Source: an uncultured Eubacteriales bacterium
GTDB taxonomy: Bacteria; Bacillota; Clostridia; Lachnospirales; Lachnospiraceae
Assembly (NCBI GenBank): GCA_902772745.1
Contig: CACYBV010000095.1
Span: 1-10,100 of the forward strand
Length of the DNA stretch: 10,100 bases
Reading direction: 5' to 3'
Position numbers and translations under genes: made by a program. The notes below the pieces were generated by a model, which saw nothing but the letters and a program-made list of their open reading frames with translations, was not told the origin of the DNA and made no database searches. How positions within the stretch are numbered: position 1 is the stretch's first letter; every line of letters starts with the position of its first letter. This document shows positions 1 to 6,396 of this stretch, piece by piece.

Positions 1-15
1 AGGAGGATCAATTAT

Positions 16-3000
16 ATGCCGGCACCGGAAAATACTGGTAATCTGACACAGGAAGAGTATGAAAAATTGTGGGGACCCGAGGAAGCAAACGGCTTCACCC
101 GCGATGAAATCTATGATACAATGCGGGAGAATGGCTGGAACCGCGAAGGGGACGACCAGATTATCGCAGCATTGTATAAAATCGCCGCGTTGTCCGACGT
201 CGGTGCGGTTTACGCGCTTGCAGGTGCAGACGGAACCACAGAAGAGGGCAGAATTGATGCATTCAACACGATTCTTCTGGAGGCTCAGGTCATCCAGGAT
301 CCCGAGCCTGTCCGGGAAGAACTTGAGATGATCCGGAGCATCACAGTAAGTCCGCAGGAACTGGAACGCCGTGCGGCAGAACAGCGGCGCCTTATGCAGG
401 AGCGGCTCCGTGAAGAACAGCTCCAGCGCCTGAGAGACGAAGCTGCGATTTACGAGAGACAGTACCAGGAGAGACGTGCAAGAGAGGAGCGTCAGCGTCA
501 GGAAGAAGAGGCGGAGCGGATTCGCAGAGAAGAGGAAAACCTCGAATCGGCTATGGAAGAACTCCAGCGTATCGAACAGGAAGAGCTGGAGCGCCCGGAA
601 CGGGAACGGCGGGAGGCCGAGGAACGCGCACGCCTTGAGGAGGAAGCGCGGATCCGGGCGGAGGAAAACAGGCGCCGTTCGGAAGAGTCCCGGCGGGAAA
701 CCGAGGCGCGTGAAGCCCGGGAACGGGAGCAGCGAATCCGGCAGCAGGCGCAGGACACGATCCGGGAAGAAATGAGCCGGAACGAATTTTCACGCAGATA
801 CAGAGAACAGTATCGGATAGATACCGAGTATGAAATCAGACGCACGCAGGATGTTCGTGAACTTCTGAAGGAGGCCGTGGATCTTGGCCTGGACAAAGTA
901 AAGCTGGGCGGCGAATCAGTAAACTGGGCGACCGGCATTGATCCGGAACTTCCCATGGAGGAACAGCAGCGGCTCGAAGAAGAGCTGCTTGCAAATAATC
1001 CGGTACTTCGGCAGAAAATCAAAACCCTGGATAATTCGGGGCGGCTGCTTCTCGATATCGTTGTTACCCTGAATGCACCGGAGAACCGGAAGTTTGTAGA
1101 GGCCTGCAGAGACGGCGTGACGTATATAACCGCCCCGCTGAACCTTAAGCTGATGCAACCATATCCGGATATGGACGCTTATACAATGGAAAGACTGCAT
1201 GATACCGTTCAGAAGTTCGGGAAGATGCAGCTGAAAAACACGGGCGACCTCCTGAAAAAGGAAAACCTGGACGATGATTTCTGGACGTTCCGTAACGGCG
1301 ACGGTCCGATGACCGACGCCCAGGTCGCGGAACTTCAGAAACGTTATAAGGAACTTGCCGATGCCGGTTTCCCCTTTGACGAGTTTGTGGAATCGCCGAC
1401 TTATGAGAAATTCCTGAAGTCGGAGGGAACCAGAAACTGGTCTACCCTGGGAGCGGTTAAGATGCTGGCTTCGGATCCGAAATCGGAGCAGAAAATCCGC
1501 AGTCTGTATGGAAAAAAAGACGCGGAGTATATGCTGAAGGCCCTGGACTCGGCGGAAAAGCTTTACAAGAAGGAGGGCGCAGCTATATGTAATACCGACG
1601 CAGAGGGCATTTCACTCTGGCTTCCCCGTATCGGCTACAGTCTGATGGAAAACTCCCTGGCGTTTGGAAAAGTTGAGGAAGCGACGGAAGACGGAAAGCC
1701 GGTACTGAAGATCGGGATGGAAGAAAACATCGATTCCAAGCTGGATCGTGACATCCTGGATGACAAGACCTACGCGGAGACGCTGAAAAATATCAGGGAG
1801 GCGCAGGAATTCTACAACAAAAACAAGGCCTTTTTGGAACACAATTTCGGCGCGATGAAGACGATTCGGGAGGGAACGGCTCCCGGATTTGTTCTGAAAG
1901 ACGCCGATGAAACCATGAAGGCACTGGACAGAAATCCAGAAGCACTGAAAAAAATCAATACTTTCCGGCATCTTCTGTATAGTGCCCGTCAGTCCTATGA
2001 CATCCGCGCGGCCAAGCTGATTGACAAGGACAAAAATCCGGTGATCGTCGATCCGCTGGATCCGAATACAAACTTCACCGAAAAAAAGGTCGTCGATGAT
2101 GAAAAGAAAGTCCTCGATACCTGCTACGAAATGCTTCGTGAAGCCGGCACGCATGTATCGCGGAACTCCGAGGAGTATAAAAAAATCCAGTCGTCCCTTC
2201 TGGGAATTCAAAAAGCCCTCAACAAAGAGTACCAGAATGAAGAGGAAGCCAGGAAGGCATACGTCAAGGCGGTCAACAAAACACTTAACAGCATCAATAC
2301 TTACCGGATGCACAAGGCTGTTGACGGAGTGAAGAATGACGGAACCAGGGATAAGCTGATTGCTGTGGAGCGTGTGGACAAGCTTCTGCGCACCCGCTAC
2401 CAGTCCATTGAACAGCGTGATTATGAGGACCAGCTCGGCGGGGTTGCGGAACTTTTCAATACGGAGGTTCAGGAAAACGTTGTCGGCGACGCTTATATGC
2501 TGGAGAAAGCAAAGAATAAAATCGCCAACATGAAGAAGGCTTTTGAGGACTACAACAGGGAAATCGCCGCTGACAACGGTATTAAGCGCAGAAATTCCTT
2601 TACGGGAATTCAGAGAAATGACCAGCTCGAGAATGATGAGAATGAAATCCGCCGAAGCAATTCTCTGGGCGGGGTGCGTCCGAAGAAAATCGAGCAGAAG
2701 AACGGAAAAAAAGCAATTCCGGTGCCGGAAGCGCCTCAGAAAAGAAATGAGATTATGCAGCCTGTCCAGAAGAAGGAAGAGGACTACCGCAAGACGCTGG
2801 ATCCGAAGGATGAGTACGGAAAAGAAAAACTTGTGAGCTCAGCTGAAAAATCCCTCTTACTGGAATCCTACGCGGTTAATGCCAAGCGGGTAAGCAAAAA
2901 CAAAGAAGACGAGGACGCGATGCTGCAGCGCAGTGTCCGCGACTATGAGAAAAACAGTTCGGTACGCTACCGTGTGTTTAAGTATGAGCATCTGACGGAC

Positions 3001-3240
3001 AAGGATTTCAACAAGGAATTCCAGAAGAACGTACTCGCAGGTGCGGCGAAGGGTATGGTCAGCGCAAAGGATATCCGGAACTTCCGTGATGATGCGCTGA
3101 AGAAGTGCTACACCCAGTATAAGGGCAAGGATACCGCACAGCTTGATGCGCTTTCTAAAGCACTGGGTTCCAATGTGAACTCAAAGAGCATCGCTCTCGA
3201 ACAGAAGAAAAAAGGCCCGGAAGGTCCGAAAATGAAGTAA
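16..3240 (+). CDS. Large coiled-coil protein of unknown function (1074 aa)
   Basis: I do not recognise a family. The ATG has a perfect AGGAGG at 1-6 with 9 nt spacing, which fixes the start. No signal peptide or membrane segment is visible, so the protein is probably cytoplasmic. Residues 1-110 look globular and acidic. Residues about 112-265 are an almost unbroken Glu/Arg/Gln heptad-like stretch, expected to form a long coiled coil. From about 270 to the end the protein is mostly charged and helical, with many Lys/Glu/Asp and few Cys. Near 856-888 a disordered-looking patch carries two similar motifs, RRNSF and RRSNSL, whose Arg pairs are 21 residues apart, followed by a Lys/Pro/Glu-rich linker and a final helical segment from about 940. 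A terminator follows, so it probably ends its own transcription unit. A structural or scaffold role is conceivable but unsupported. The gene is certain; its function is unknown. Confidence 0.93.
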   Translation: MPAPENTGNLTQEEYEKLWGPEEANGFTRDEIYDTMRENGWNREGDDQIIAALYKIAALSDVGAVYALAGADGTTEEGRIDAFNTILLEAQVIQDPEPVREELEMIRSITVSPQELERRAAEQRRLMQERLREEQLQRLRDEAAIYERQYQERRAREERQRQEEEAERIRREEENLESAMEELQRIEQEELERPERERREAEERARLEEEARIRAEENRRRSEESRRETEAREAREREQRIRQQAQDTIREEMSRNEFSRRYREQYRIDTEYEIRRTQDVRELLKEAVDLGLDKVKLGGESVNWATGIDPELPMEEQQRLEEELLANNPVLRQKIKTLDNSGRLLLDIVVTLNAPENRKFVEACRDGVTYITAPLNLKLMQPYPDMDAYTMERLHDTVQKFGKMQLKNTGDLLKKENLDDDFWTFRNGDGPMTDAQVAELQKRYKELADAGFPFDEFVESPTYEKFLKSEGTRNWSTLGAVKMLASDPKSEQKIRSLYGKKDAEYMLKALDSAEKLYKKEGAAICNTDAEGISLWLPRIGYSLMENSLAFGKVEEATEDGKPVLKIGMEENIDSKLDRDILDDKTYAETLKNIREAQEFYNKNKAFLEHNFGAMKTIREGTAPGFVLKDADETMKALDRNPEALKKINTFRHLLYSARQSYDIRAAKLIDKDKNPVIVDPLDPNTNFTEKKVVDDEKKVLDTCYEMLREAGTHVSRNSEEYKKIQSSLLGIQKALNKEYQNEEEARKAYVKAVNKTLNSINTYRMHKAVDGVKNDGTRDKLIAVERVDKLLRTRYQSIEQRDYEDQLGGVAELFNTEVQENVVGDAYMLEKAKNKIANMKKAFEDYNREIAADNGIKRRNSFTGIQRNDQLENDENEIRRSNSLGGVRPKKIEQKNGKKAIPVPEAPQKRNEIMQPVQKKEEDYRKTLDPKDEYGKEKLVSSAEKSLLLESYAVNAKRVSKNKEDEDAMLQRSVRDYEKNSSVRYRVFKYEHLTDKDFNKEFQKNVLAGAAKGMVSAKDIRNFRDDALKKCYTQYKGKDTAQLDALSKALGSNVNSKSIALEQKKKGPEGPKMK

Positions 3241-3267
3241 CTGTTCCGAAAGGCTGACAAACATCTT

Positions 3268-3310
3268 AAAAAGCTCTGGACTTTTTCGATTTAAAGTTCA
3301 GAGCTTTTTT
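3268..3310 (+). terminator. Rho-independent terminator after the 1074-aa gene
   Basis: A 17-bp stem (3268-3284 with 3293-3309; one G-T pair, otherwise perfect) encloses the 8-nt loop TTCGATTT and ends in a run of six T. It starts 28 nt after the stop codon. The A-run on the left arm could let it work on the minus strand too, but no minus-strand gene ends here. Confidence 0.93.
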
Positions 3311-3343
3311 ATAATTATTTGTACTCCTTTACGGAAATGCTTT

Positions 3344-3398
3344 CCTCTGATAGACTTGAAGCATCAGGAGACGTCTTTATGAGCATTCAAGTCAGAGG
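3344..3398 (+). promoter_or_regulatory. Leader hairpin covering the SD of the 3413 gene
   Basis: CCTCTG (3344-3349) pairs with CAGAGG (3393-3398), and ACTTGAA (3354-3360) pairs with TTCAAGT (3386-3392). This gives 13 bp with a 4-nt bulge (ATAG) and a 25-nt loop. The 3' arm runs into the SD of the downstream gene (AGGAGG, 3396-3401), so the closed form would lower its translation. The loop exposes another SD (AGGAG, 3366-3370) and ATG (3379). The pairing is read directly from the sequence; the regulatory role is inferred. A promoter must lie upstream (weak -10-like TAGACT at 3351), but I cannot place it well. Confidence 0.55.
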
Positions 3399-3459
3399 AG
3401 GAAAAGAGAATTATGACAAATCAGCTTACAGACTGGGTGATCGAAAAGATCAAAAATGA
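3379..3459 (+). CDS. Possible 26-aa leader peptide overlapping the next gene
   Basis: ATG at 3379 has AGGAG at 3366-3370 with 8 nt spacing, a better distance than the 11 nt of the main gene. The frame (MSIQVRGGKENYDKSAYRLG, then six residues) crosses the main start at 3413 in another frame and stops at 3459. A ribosome on it would open the 3344-3398 hairpin and uncover the main SD, which would fit translational coupling. The peptide resembles nothing I know and the frame could be chance. Confidence 0.3.
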   Translation: MSIQVRGGKENYDKSAYRLGDRKDQK

Positions 3460-4522
3460 ATACCCCGATGACATCGCGCTTCTCATCGGGATCAAAGGGC
3501 ACAGTACGGACGACGACAATCACGGCGAATGTTTCGACTATTTCGTACCGGCCACAAAACGCGGAGAAGAACTTGCCGAGACTTTTATTATTGACGGCGT
3601 CGGGCATGACCTGTATCCGAGGAGCTGGGAGCGGCTTCAGGACTCGGTGAATTTTGATGATATGGCGATCGTGCTCGGAAACGCAAAAGTGCTTTACGCA
3701 CGGTCGGAGGAAGACGAGGCGCGGTTCCTTACAATGCAGGCGCAGTTTTTTAAGAATCTGTCCGATCCGGAATTTACACTGAAAAAGGCGCTGCAGCGCC
3801 TCGATCAGGCGAAAAACCTGTTTCTTGAAATCTGTTTCGAAAAAAGGAATTACAGGGTGAAGATGCTTTCCGCAGGTATTCAGCAGCTGCTCTCACAGGC
3901 GGTCGCTTTTGTGAACGGAACCTTCGCGGAAGATCCTTTGTTCTCGGAAACGCAGGCTTACGATCCCTGTCCCGAGAGCCGGATCTATTCCTGCCCGGAT
4001 CTGGCGGAGTATCCGAACAGATTCTTCCTGCTGGGGAGGAGGCTTCTGAAAGAAAACGAAGCCGGTGCAGTCCGTGAAACGGCGCGCGAACTGATTGAAA
4101 CGACGGTGGAATTCCTGGAGGAGAAGAAAACGGCGATTCCTGTATTTGCGGCAGAAGAAGATACTGCGGCGGCACCGGACTTTGCGGCATTCGCTTCCTG
4201 GTACCAGGAGCTTTCGCTGACCTTCCGGAGGATCCGCCACTTCTCAGGGAAGGGAATGGCGGAGCAGGCTTTCTGCGATGCGGCGTATCTGCAGTCAGAG
4301 CTTCTTTTTGTTGCGAAAACATACGGAACAGCCGAATACAGCCTGCTCGATGCTTTCGAACCGGAGAACCTCCTGCACTTAAAGCGCCGCACCGACCGGA
4401 TCGAGTCCGAAATCCGCGATATCCTTGCAGATCACGGAATCAGCATCAATGAATATGACTCTCTGCAGGCTTTCTGTGACGCAAAAGCCGGCAAAGGTCA
4501 GGAAAGCCGAGGCCGGATGTGA
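3413..4522 (+). CDS. Conserved-looking soluble protein, possibly nucleotidyltransferase-like (369 aa)
   Basis: Start ATG has AGGAGG at 3396-3401 (11 nt spacing) within the leader hairpin. The N-terminal 90 residues look like an alpha/beta domain: a predicted helix, a hydrophobic strand (DIALLIGIKG, about 20-29), then an acidic loop leading to GECFDYFVP, and a later GVGHDLYPRSWER motif. A hydrophobic strand with Gly followed by an acidic strand recalls small nucleotidyltransferases, but the usual G[ST] plus D-x-D signature is not intact, so the assignment is weak. Residues about 110-350 appear all-helical, as in proteins that pair a nucleotidyltransferase domain with a helical substrate or HEPN-type domain. 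There is no membrane segment. The stop overlaps the start of the helix-turn-helix gene by GTGA, so the two are probably translated together. The gene is firm; the function is tentative. Confidence 0.88.
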   Translation: MTNQLTDWVIEKIKNEYPDDIALLIGIKGHSTDDDNHGECFDYFVPATKRGEELAETFIIDGVGHDLYPRSWERLQDSVNFDDMAIVLGNAKVLYARSEEDEARFLTMQAQFFKNLSDPEFTLKKALQRLDQAKNLFLEICFEKRNYRVKMLSAGIQQLLSQAVAFVNGTFAEDPLFSETQAYDPCPESRIYSCPDLAEYPNRFFLLGRRLLKENEAGAVRETARELIETTVEFLEEKKTAIPVFAAEEDTAAAPDFAAFASWYQELSLTFRRIRHFSGKGMAEQAFCDAAYLQSELLFVAKTYGTAEYSLLDAFEPENLLHLKRRTDRIESEIRDILADHGISINEYDSLQAFCDAKAGKGQESRGRM

Positions 4523-4782
4523 AGTATAAAAACGCGTCGGAAATCCTGCCGGAAGAACTTCTGAGGGAAGTGCAGAAATACGCCTCCGGGGAACTTCTGT
4601 ACATTCCGAAGGCCGAAGGCGTAAGAAATGCCTGGGGCGCCGGTTCCGGCGCCCGGGCGTACTACGCAGCCCGGAATGAAGAAATCCGCTACCGCCACTG
4701 GAAGGATCGGCTGAGTGCAGCGGAGCTCGCTAAGGAATACGGGCTTTCGGAAGAAAGTATCCGGAGAATACTGTATCATTGA
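4519..4782 (+). CDS. CD3324/Mor-like helix-turn-helix protein (87 aa)
   Basis: The start is GTG at 4519, overlapping the previous stop by four bases (GTGA), a typical coupling arrangement; the protein begins MKYKNASEILPEELLREVQK. The N-terminal pattern (Lys-Tyr-x-Asn-Ala-x-Glu-x-Leu-Pro-x-Glu-Leu, then a GELLYIP strand and a Gly-rich turn near 36-44) and a C-terminal helix-turn-helix (SAAELAKEYGLSEESIRRIL, about 66-85) match what I remember of the clostridial CD3324 family, which relates to the Mu Mor activator fold. It is most likely a small DNA-binding regulator acting as a dimer. It may regulate its own operon or its partner's function; no operator is identifiable. Its length is normal for the family. 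Confidence 0.87.
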   Translation: MKYKNASEILPEELLREVQKYASGELLYIPKAEGVRNAWGAGSGARAYYAARNEEIRYRHWKDRLSAAELAKEYGLSEESIRRILYH

Positions 4783-4811
4783 CACTCCCACCACTGAAGT
4801 AGTGGGCTTTC
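4783..4811 (+). repeat. IS605/TnpB-end-like hairpin
   Basis: Immediately after the helix-turn-helix stop codon, CCCACCACT (4787-4795) faces AGTAGTGGG (4798-4806), with one mismatch and a TGAA loop. Short GTGGG-type hairpins of this form occur near the right ends of IS200/IS605-family elements that carry tnpB. No tnpA or tnpB frame is present nearby, so this would be only an end remnant. It could also help terminate transcription, although it lacks a T-run (CTTTCCC follows). Confidence 0.4.
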
Positions 4812-4835
4812 CCGGCGCAAAGGAGTTGTAAATCA

Positions 4836-4878
4836 GGGGACAGATCTTCTGGCGTTTTCCGCCGGCAGACCTGTCCCC
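4836..4878. repeat. REP/MITE-like palindrome with GGGGACAG termini
   Basis: A 19-bp imperfect inverted repeat (4836-4854 with 4860-4878; two mismatches and one G-T pair) closes on the 5-nt loop TTTTC. Its outer arms are GGGGACAG and CTGTCCCC. Palindromes of the form AATCAGGGGAC...GTCCCC are widely scattered in clostridial genomes and are thought to be moved by stand-alone Y1 (RAYT-like) transposases; that link is from memory. GTTGGTTTTT follows, so it may also terminate the upstream operon. Confidence 0.6.
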
Positions 4879-5110
4879 GTTGGTTTTTCGGATATCCTCA
4901 ACTACGCTGTTTACAAACACAACTGAATGTCCTCGCTATTTCAATTTTCCGGTTTGTTTTTTCAGAGTTGCGGGTATCTGAACCGTTATTTTATGAATAT
5001 CCCGCCGCTCCGTCATTTATTCCTTCGTATATTCCGCTGATCCAGCTGTATATTTTCCGCCGCCGATCCTTTATACTGATTCCAACGTCAGTCGAAAGGA
5101 GGATACAGAC
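4879..5110. other. Intergenic leader with possible promoter before the 5111 operon
   Basis: No coding signal is visible. It holds a weak hairpin (GCGGGTAT at 4970-4977 with ATATCCCGC at 4997-5005, one bulge) and a -10-like TATACT at 5072-5077. The matching -35 position (TATATT, 5049-5054, 17 nt spacer) is poor, so the promoter is tentative. Transcription from it would leave a leader of about 30 nt before the GTG at 5111. Confidence 0.4.
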
Positions 5111-5287
5111 GTGTTTGAGTACAGAGTAGAAAATTACAGTGTAAAGAGTTCAGCCAGAGAGATGAATGCTCTGGCACAGGAAGGCTGGCGTGTCATATCC
5201 GTCATCCCGAATATCACAAAGGGTTACGGACTGATCGTCACCTACGAGCGGAAAGTCTGTGATCGCTATTTCGAGAGGGAAAGCTGA
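5111..5287 (+). CDS. DUF4177-like small protein (58 aa)
   Basis: This short gene uses GTG at 5111, with a very strong AAAGGAGG at 5095-5102 (8 nt spacing). The translation begins (M)FEYRVENYSV, then has a helix ending in LAQEGWRVISVIPN and a closing strand LIVTYERK. The order strand, helix with Leu-x-x-x-Gly-x-x-Gly/Glu-Trp, strand and strand matches DUF4177-type proteins (EYKV...LNxxGxEGWELVSV...), whose function is unknown. The usual family length is 50-70 residues. It is the first gene of a close-packed operon with the zinc-ribbon gene (25 nt gap). No membrane segment is seen. Confidence 0.75.
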   Translation: MFEYRVENYSVKSSAREMNALAQEGWRVISVIPNITKGYGLIVTYERKVCDRYFERES

Positions 5288-5312
5288 TTGCATCGGAAAG
5301 GACGGCATGCAT

Positions 5313-5582
5313 ATGAAGAATATAAAGATCTGCCCGAAATGCGGAAGCCATGACCTGCTCATGGTAAAGGGATACTGCGGAGGCTACGGCACCGGAAACA
5401 ACATCATGGTTGGGATGACCATTTTCTCTGCGGTTCCGGTACATCGTTATGTATGCGGAAGCTGCGGCTTTACAGAGGAGTGGATCGACAGGGCGGATAT
5501 TGAAAAGGTCCGTAATTCCTGGAGAACAACCGTGGAGCCAGTCGGGAGTCCTTATTATATCGAAGACAAACAGAGATGGTAA
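5313..5582 (+). CDS. Zinc-ribbon protein (89 aa)
   Basis: I chose ATG at 5313 because GGAAAGGA (5295-5302) sits 10 nt upstream; an in-frame GTG at 5259 would overlap the previous gene and add 18 unlikely residues. The protein opens with KICPKCGSHDL and has CGSCGFTEEW about 45 residues later, giving two CxxC knuckles that should bind one zinc ion. Between them lies a Gly-rich segment (YCGGYGTGNN) and a hydrophobic stretch (IMVGMTIFSAVPV) that may pack beside the ribbon; it is too short to be a clear membrane span. It sits between the DUF4177-like gene and a DUF5684-like membrane protein. A protein- or nucleic-acid-binding adaptor is the usual guess for such ribbons, but the target is unknown. 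Confidence 0.82.
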   Translation: MKNIKICPKCGSHDLLMVKGYCGGYGTGNNIMVGMTIFSAVPVHRYVCGSCGFTEEWIDRADIEKVRNSWRTTVEPVGSPYYIEDKQRW

Positions 5583-5603
5583 ATCAGTGAGGAGAGTGGG
5601 AAT

Positions 5604-5999
5604 ATGAGTCTTGGAGTTGATTCGCGTTATCAGCAGTTTCTGGACATGTTTTCGATCAGCGGAATAATCATCATAATCATTCTCGCAATCGCAGCGGCCG
5701 CGGCCGCACTGATTGCAAGAGGAGCGATCTTCAGGAAAGCCGGTGAACCGTTCTGGTACACATTTATACCGTTTGTAAATTCCTGGATACTGTACAAAAT
5801 CACCTGGGGACACGGAGCATACATGTTCCTGGAATTCATTCCGGTCGCCGGTGCTGTTATATCGATTATTACACAGGTAAAGCTGGGAACAGCATTTGGG
5901 AAGAGCGGCGGTTTCAAAGCAGGGCTGGTATTTCTGAGCCTGGTTTTCGAAATAATTCTCGGGTATGACCGATCAAAGTATCTGGGGCCGGTTCATTAA
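5604..5999 (+). CDS. DUF5684-like integral membrane protein (131 aa)
   Basis: ATG at 5604 follows GAGGAG (5589-5594), 21 nt after the zinc-ribbon stop. Four hydrophobic segments are visible: about 17-40 (very Ile/Ala-rich), 48-64 (WYTFIPFVNSWILYKI), 72-90 and 102-120. The pattern FRKAGEPFWYTFIPFVNSW, then a Pro-Val-hydrophobic helix, then LGTAFGKSGGF and a final GYDRSKY, matches what I recall of DUF5684 (found alone or fused to signal peptidase-type proteins: KAGxPxWxxxIPxxN...AFGKSxxFxxGL...LGFGDxxY). The serine/lysine catalytic residues of signal peptidase are not seen, so no enzyme activity is claimed. It is the last gene of the 5111-5999 operon and probably acts in the cytoplasmic membrane with the zinc-ribbon protein. 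Confidence 0.87.
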   Translation: MSLGVDSRYQQFLDMFSISGIIIIIILAIAAAAAALIARGAIFRKAGEPFWYTFIPFVNSWILYKITWGHGAYMFLEFIPVAGAVISIITQVKLGTAFGKSGGFKAGLVFLSLVFEIILGYDRSKYLGPVH

Positions 6000-6009
6000 A
6001 AATTTTTGT

Positions 6010-6212
6010 CATCAAAGCCATCGCGGCGGCACCTGCCAATGCGGTGGCGTTTTTGGGGTAGTGGAGAAGCAGATGAATATTTGAGCCGCCATCTGCTGAA
6101 AGACTGGAGGATAGTATAATCATCTCCCAGCCAGGCCTATGGTACGCCCAGGCAGGTGTGCCGGTGAACAGTCTCCTGCAGAACAGGCAATGGGCGGCTG
6201 TCAGATTTTTCT
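6010..6212 (+). ncRNA. Candidate structured non-coding RNA with pseudoknot
   Basis: About 200 nt without a + strand gene but rich in nested pairing: 6017-6024/6041-6048; an 8-bp perfect stem 6068-6075/6090-6097 (AGCAGATG/CATCTGCT); 6104-6112/6122-6130 with one mismatch; 6141-6148/6155-6162 (GGTACGCC/GGTGTGCC, two G-T pairs, loop CAGGCA); and 6175-6178/6184-6187. The loop of the second stem has AGCCGC (6084-6089), complementary to GCGGCT (6194-6199), closing a possible long-range pseudoknot over the other hairpins. T5 follows at 6206-6210. Length and layout would suit a multi-domain RNA such as the raiA class of Firmicutes and Actinobacteria, but I cannot confirm this from memory, and no riboswitch consensus I know fits. 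It may instead be a long leader of the 6397 gene. A TATAAT at 6115-6120 lies inside a hairpin loop and has no good -35. Both ends are approximate. Confidence 0.5.
6017..6054 (+). terminator. Possible terminator after the DUF5684-like gene, or first helix of the RNA below
   Basis: GCCATCGC (6017-6024) pairs with GCGGTGGC (6041-6048) with one T-G pair. An inner GGC/GCC extension is possible, and the stem is followed by G and five T. It begins 17 nt after the stop codon, so it would end the 5111-5999 operon. GGGG directly after the T-run and the wider structure downstream make it equally possible that this is the first domain of a structured RNA. Confidence 0.5.
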
Positions 6213-6237
6213 AAAAATTTAAAAATTTTTCCCCGCA

Positions 6238-6294
6238 TTGGTATACTTTGCTGGACATTTGTTGGACATGAGGTGATATACTTTTGTTGTCAAT
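6238..6294 (+). promoter_or_regulatory. Promoter region with repeated TTTGYTGGACAT elements
   Basis: Two -10-like boxes are present: TATACT at 6242-6247, preceded by TGG (extended -10), and TATACT at 6277-6282, preceded by TGA (extended -10). Neither has a convincing -35 (TTTAAA at 6218-6223 lies 18 nt before the first). Between them stand two copies of TTTGYTGGACAT (6247-6258 and 6258-6269), and a degenerate third (TTTTGTTGTCAAT) begins at 6282. The repeats lie where a regulator could block or guide polymerase. The boxes are seen; operator function is inferred. The leader to the ATG at 6397 would be over 100 nt. Confidence 0.45.
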
Positions 6295-6396
6295 GCAGAA
6301 AAAGTATGAATCATTTCAGAATGACAAACCCCTTAAGGGATTTCCATCGATAAAACCGCCAATAATATGTAAAAAACAGAAAGAAAGGGAACGAGT

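Noticed and set aside
498..1022. Long minus-strand open frame, Ser/Arg-rich, opposite the coiled-coil region
   Set aside because: It is the complement of the repetitive Glu/Arg codons of the 1074-aa gene; the composition is low complexity and there is no SD.
1612..2313. Minus-strand open frame of 233 codons inside the 1074-aa gene
   Set aside because: It lies wholly opposite a well-supported gene, has no SD or recognisable family, and the + frame is clearly the coding one.
3413..3700. Firm call of an aminoglycoside-type nucleotidyltransferase
   Set aside because: The G[ST] and D-x-D catalytic pattern is not intact, so only a tentative fold resemblance is recorded.
4498..4920. Minus-strand frame of 140 codons across the two palindromes
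   Set aside because: It crosses the inverted repeats and the end of the helix-turn-helix gene, with no recognisable domain or SD.
5259..5312. GTG start at 5259 for the zinc-ribbon gene
   Set aside because: It overlaps the 5111 gene by 29 nt, has no SD and adds 18 residues unlike the family; ATG at 5313 has GGAAAGGA 10 nt upstream.
6115..6120. TATAAT as a promoter -10
   Set aside because: No -35 at 16-18 nt upstream and no TGn extension; the box sits in the loop of a predicted hairpin.
5914..6200. Minus-strand open frame through the structured region, including an Ala-rich stretch
   Set aside because: The only ATG is internal (near 6123), it runs into the opposite strand of the DUF5684-like gene, and the Ala-rich part is simply the complement of the GC-rich hairpin. 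Openness is better explained by an RNA element.
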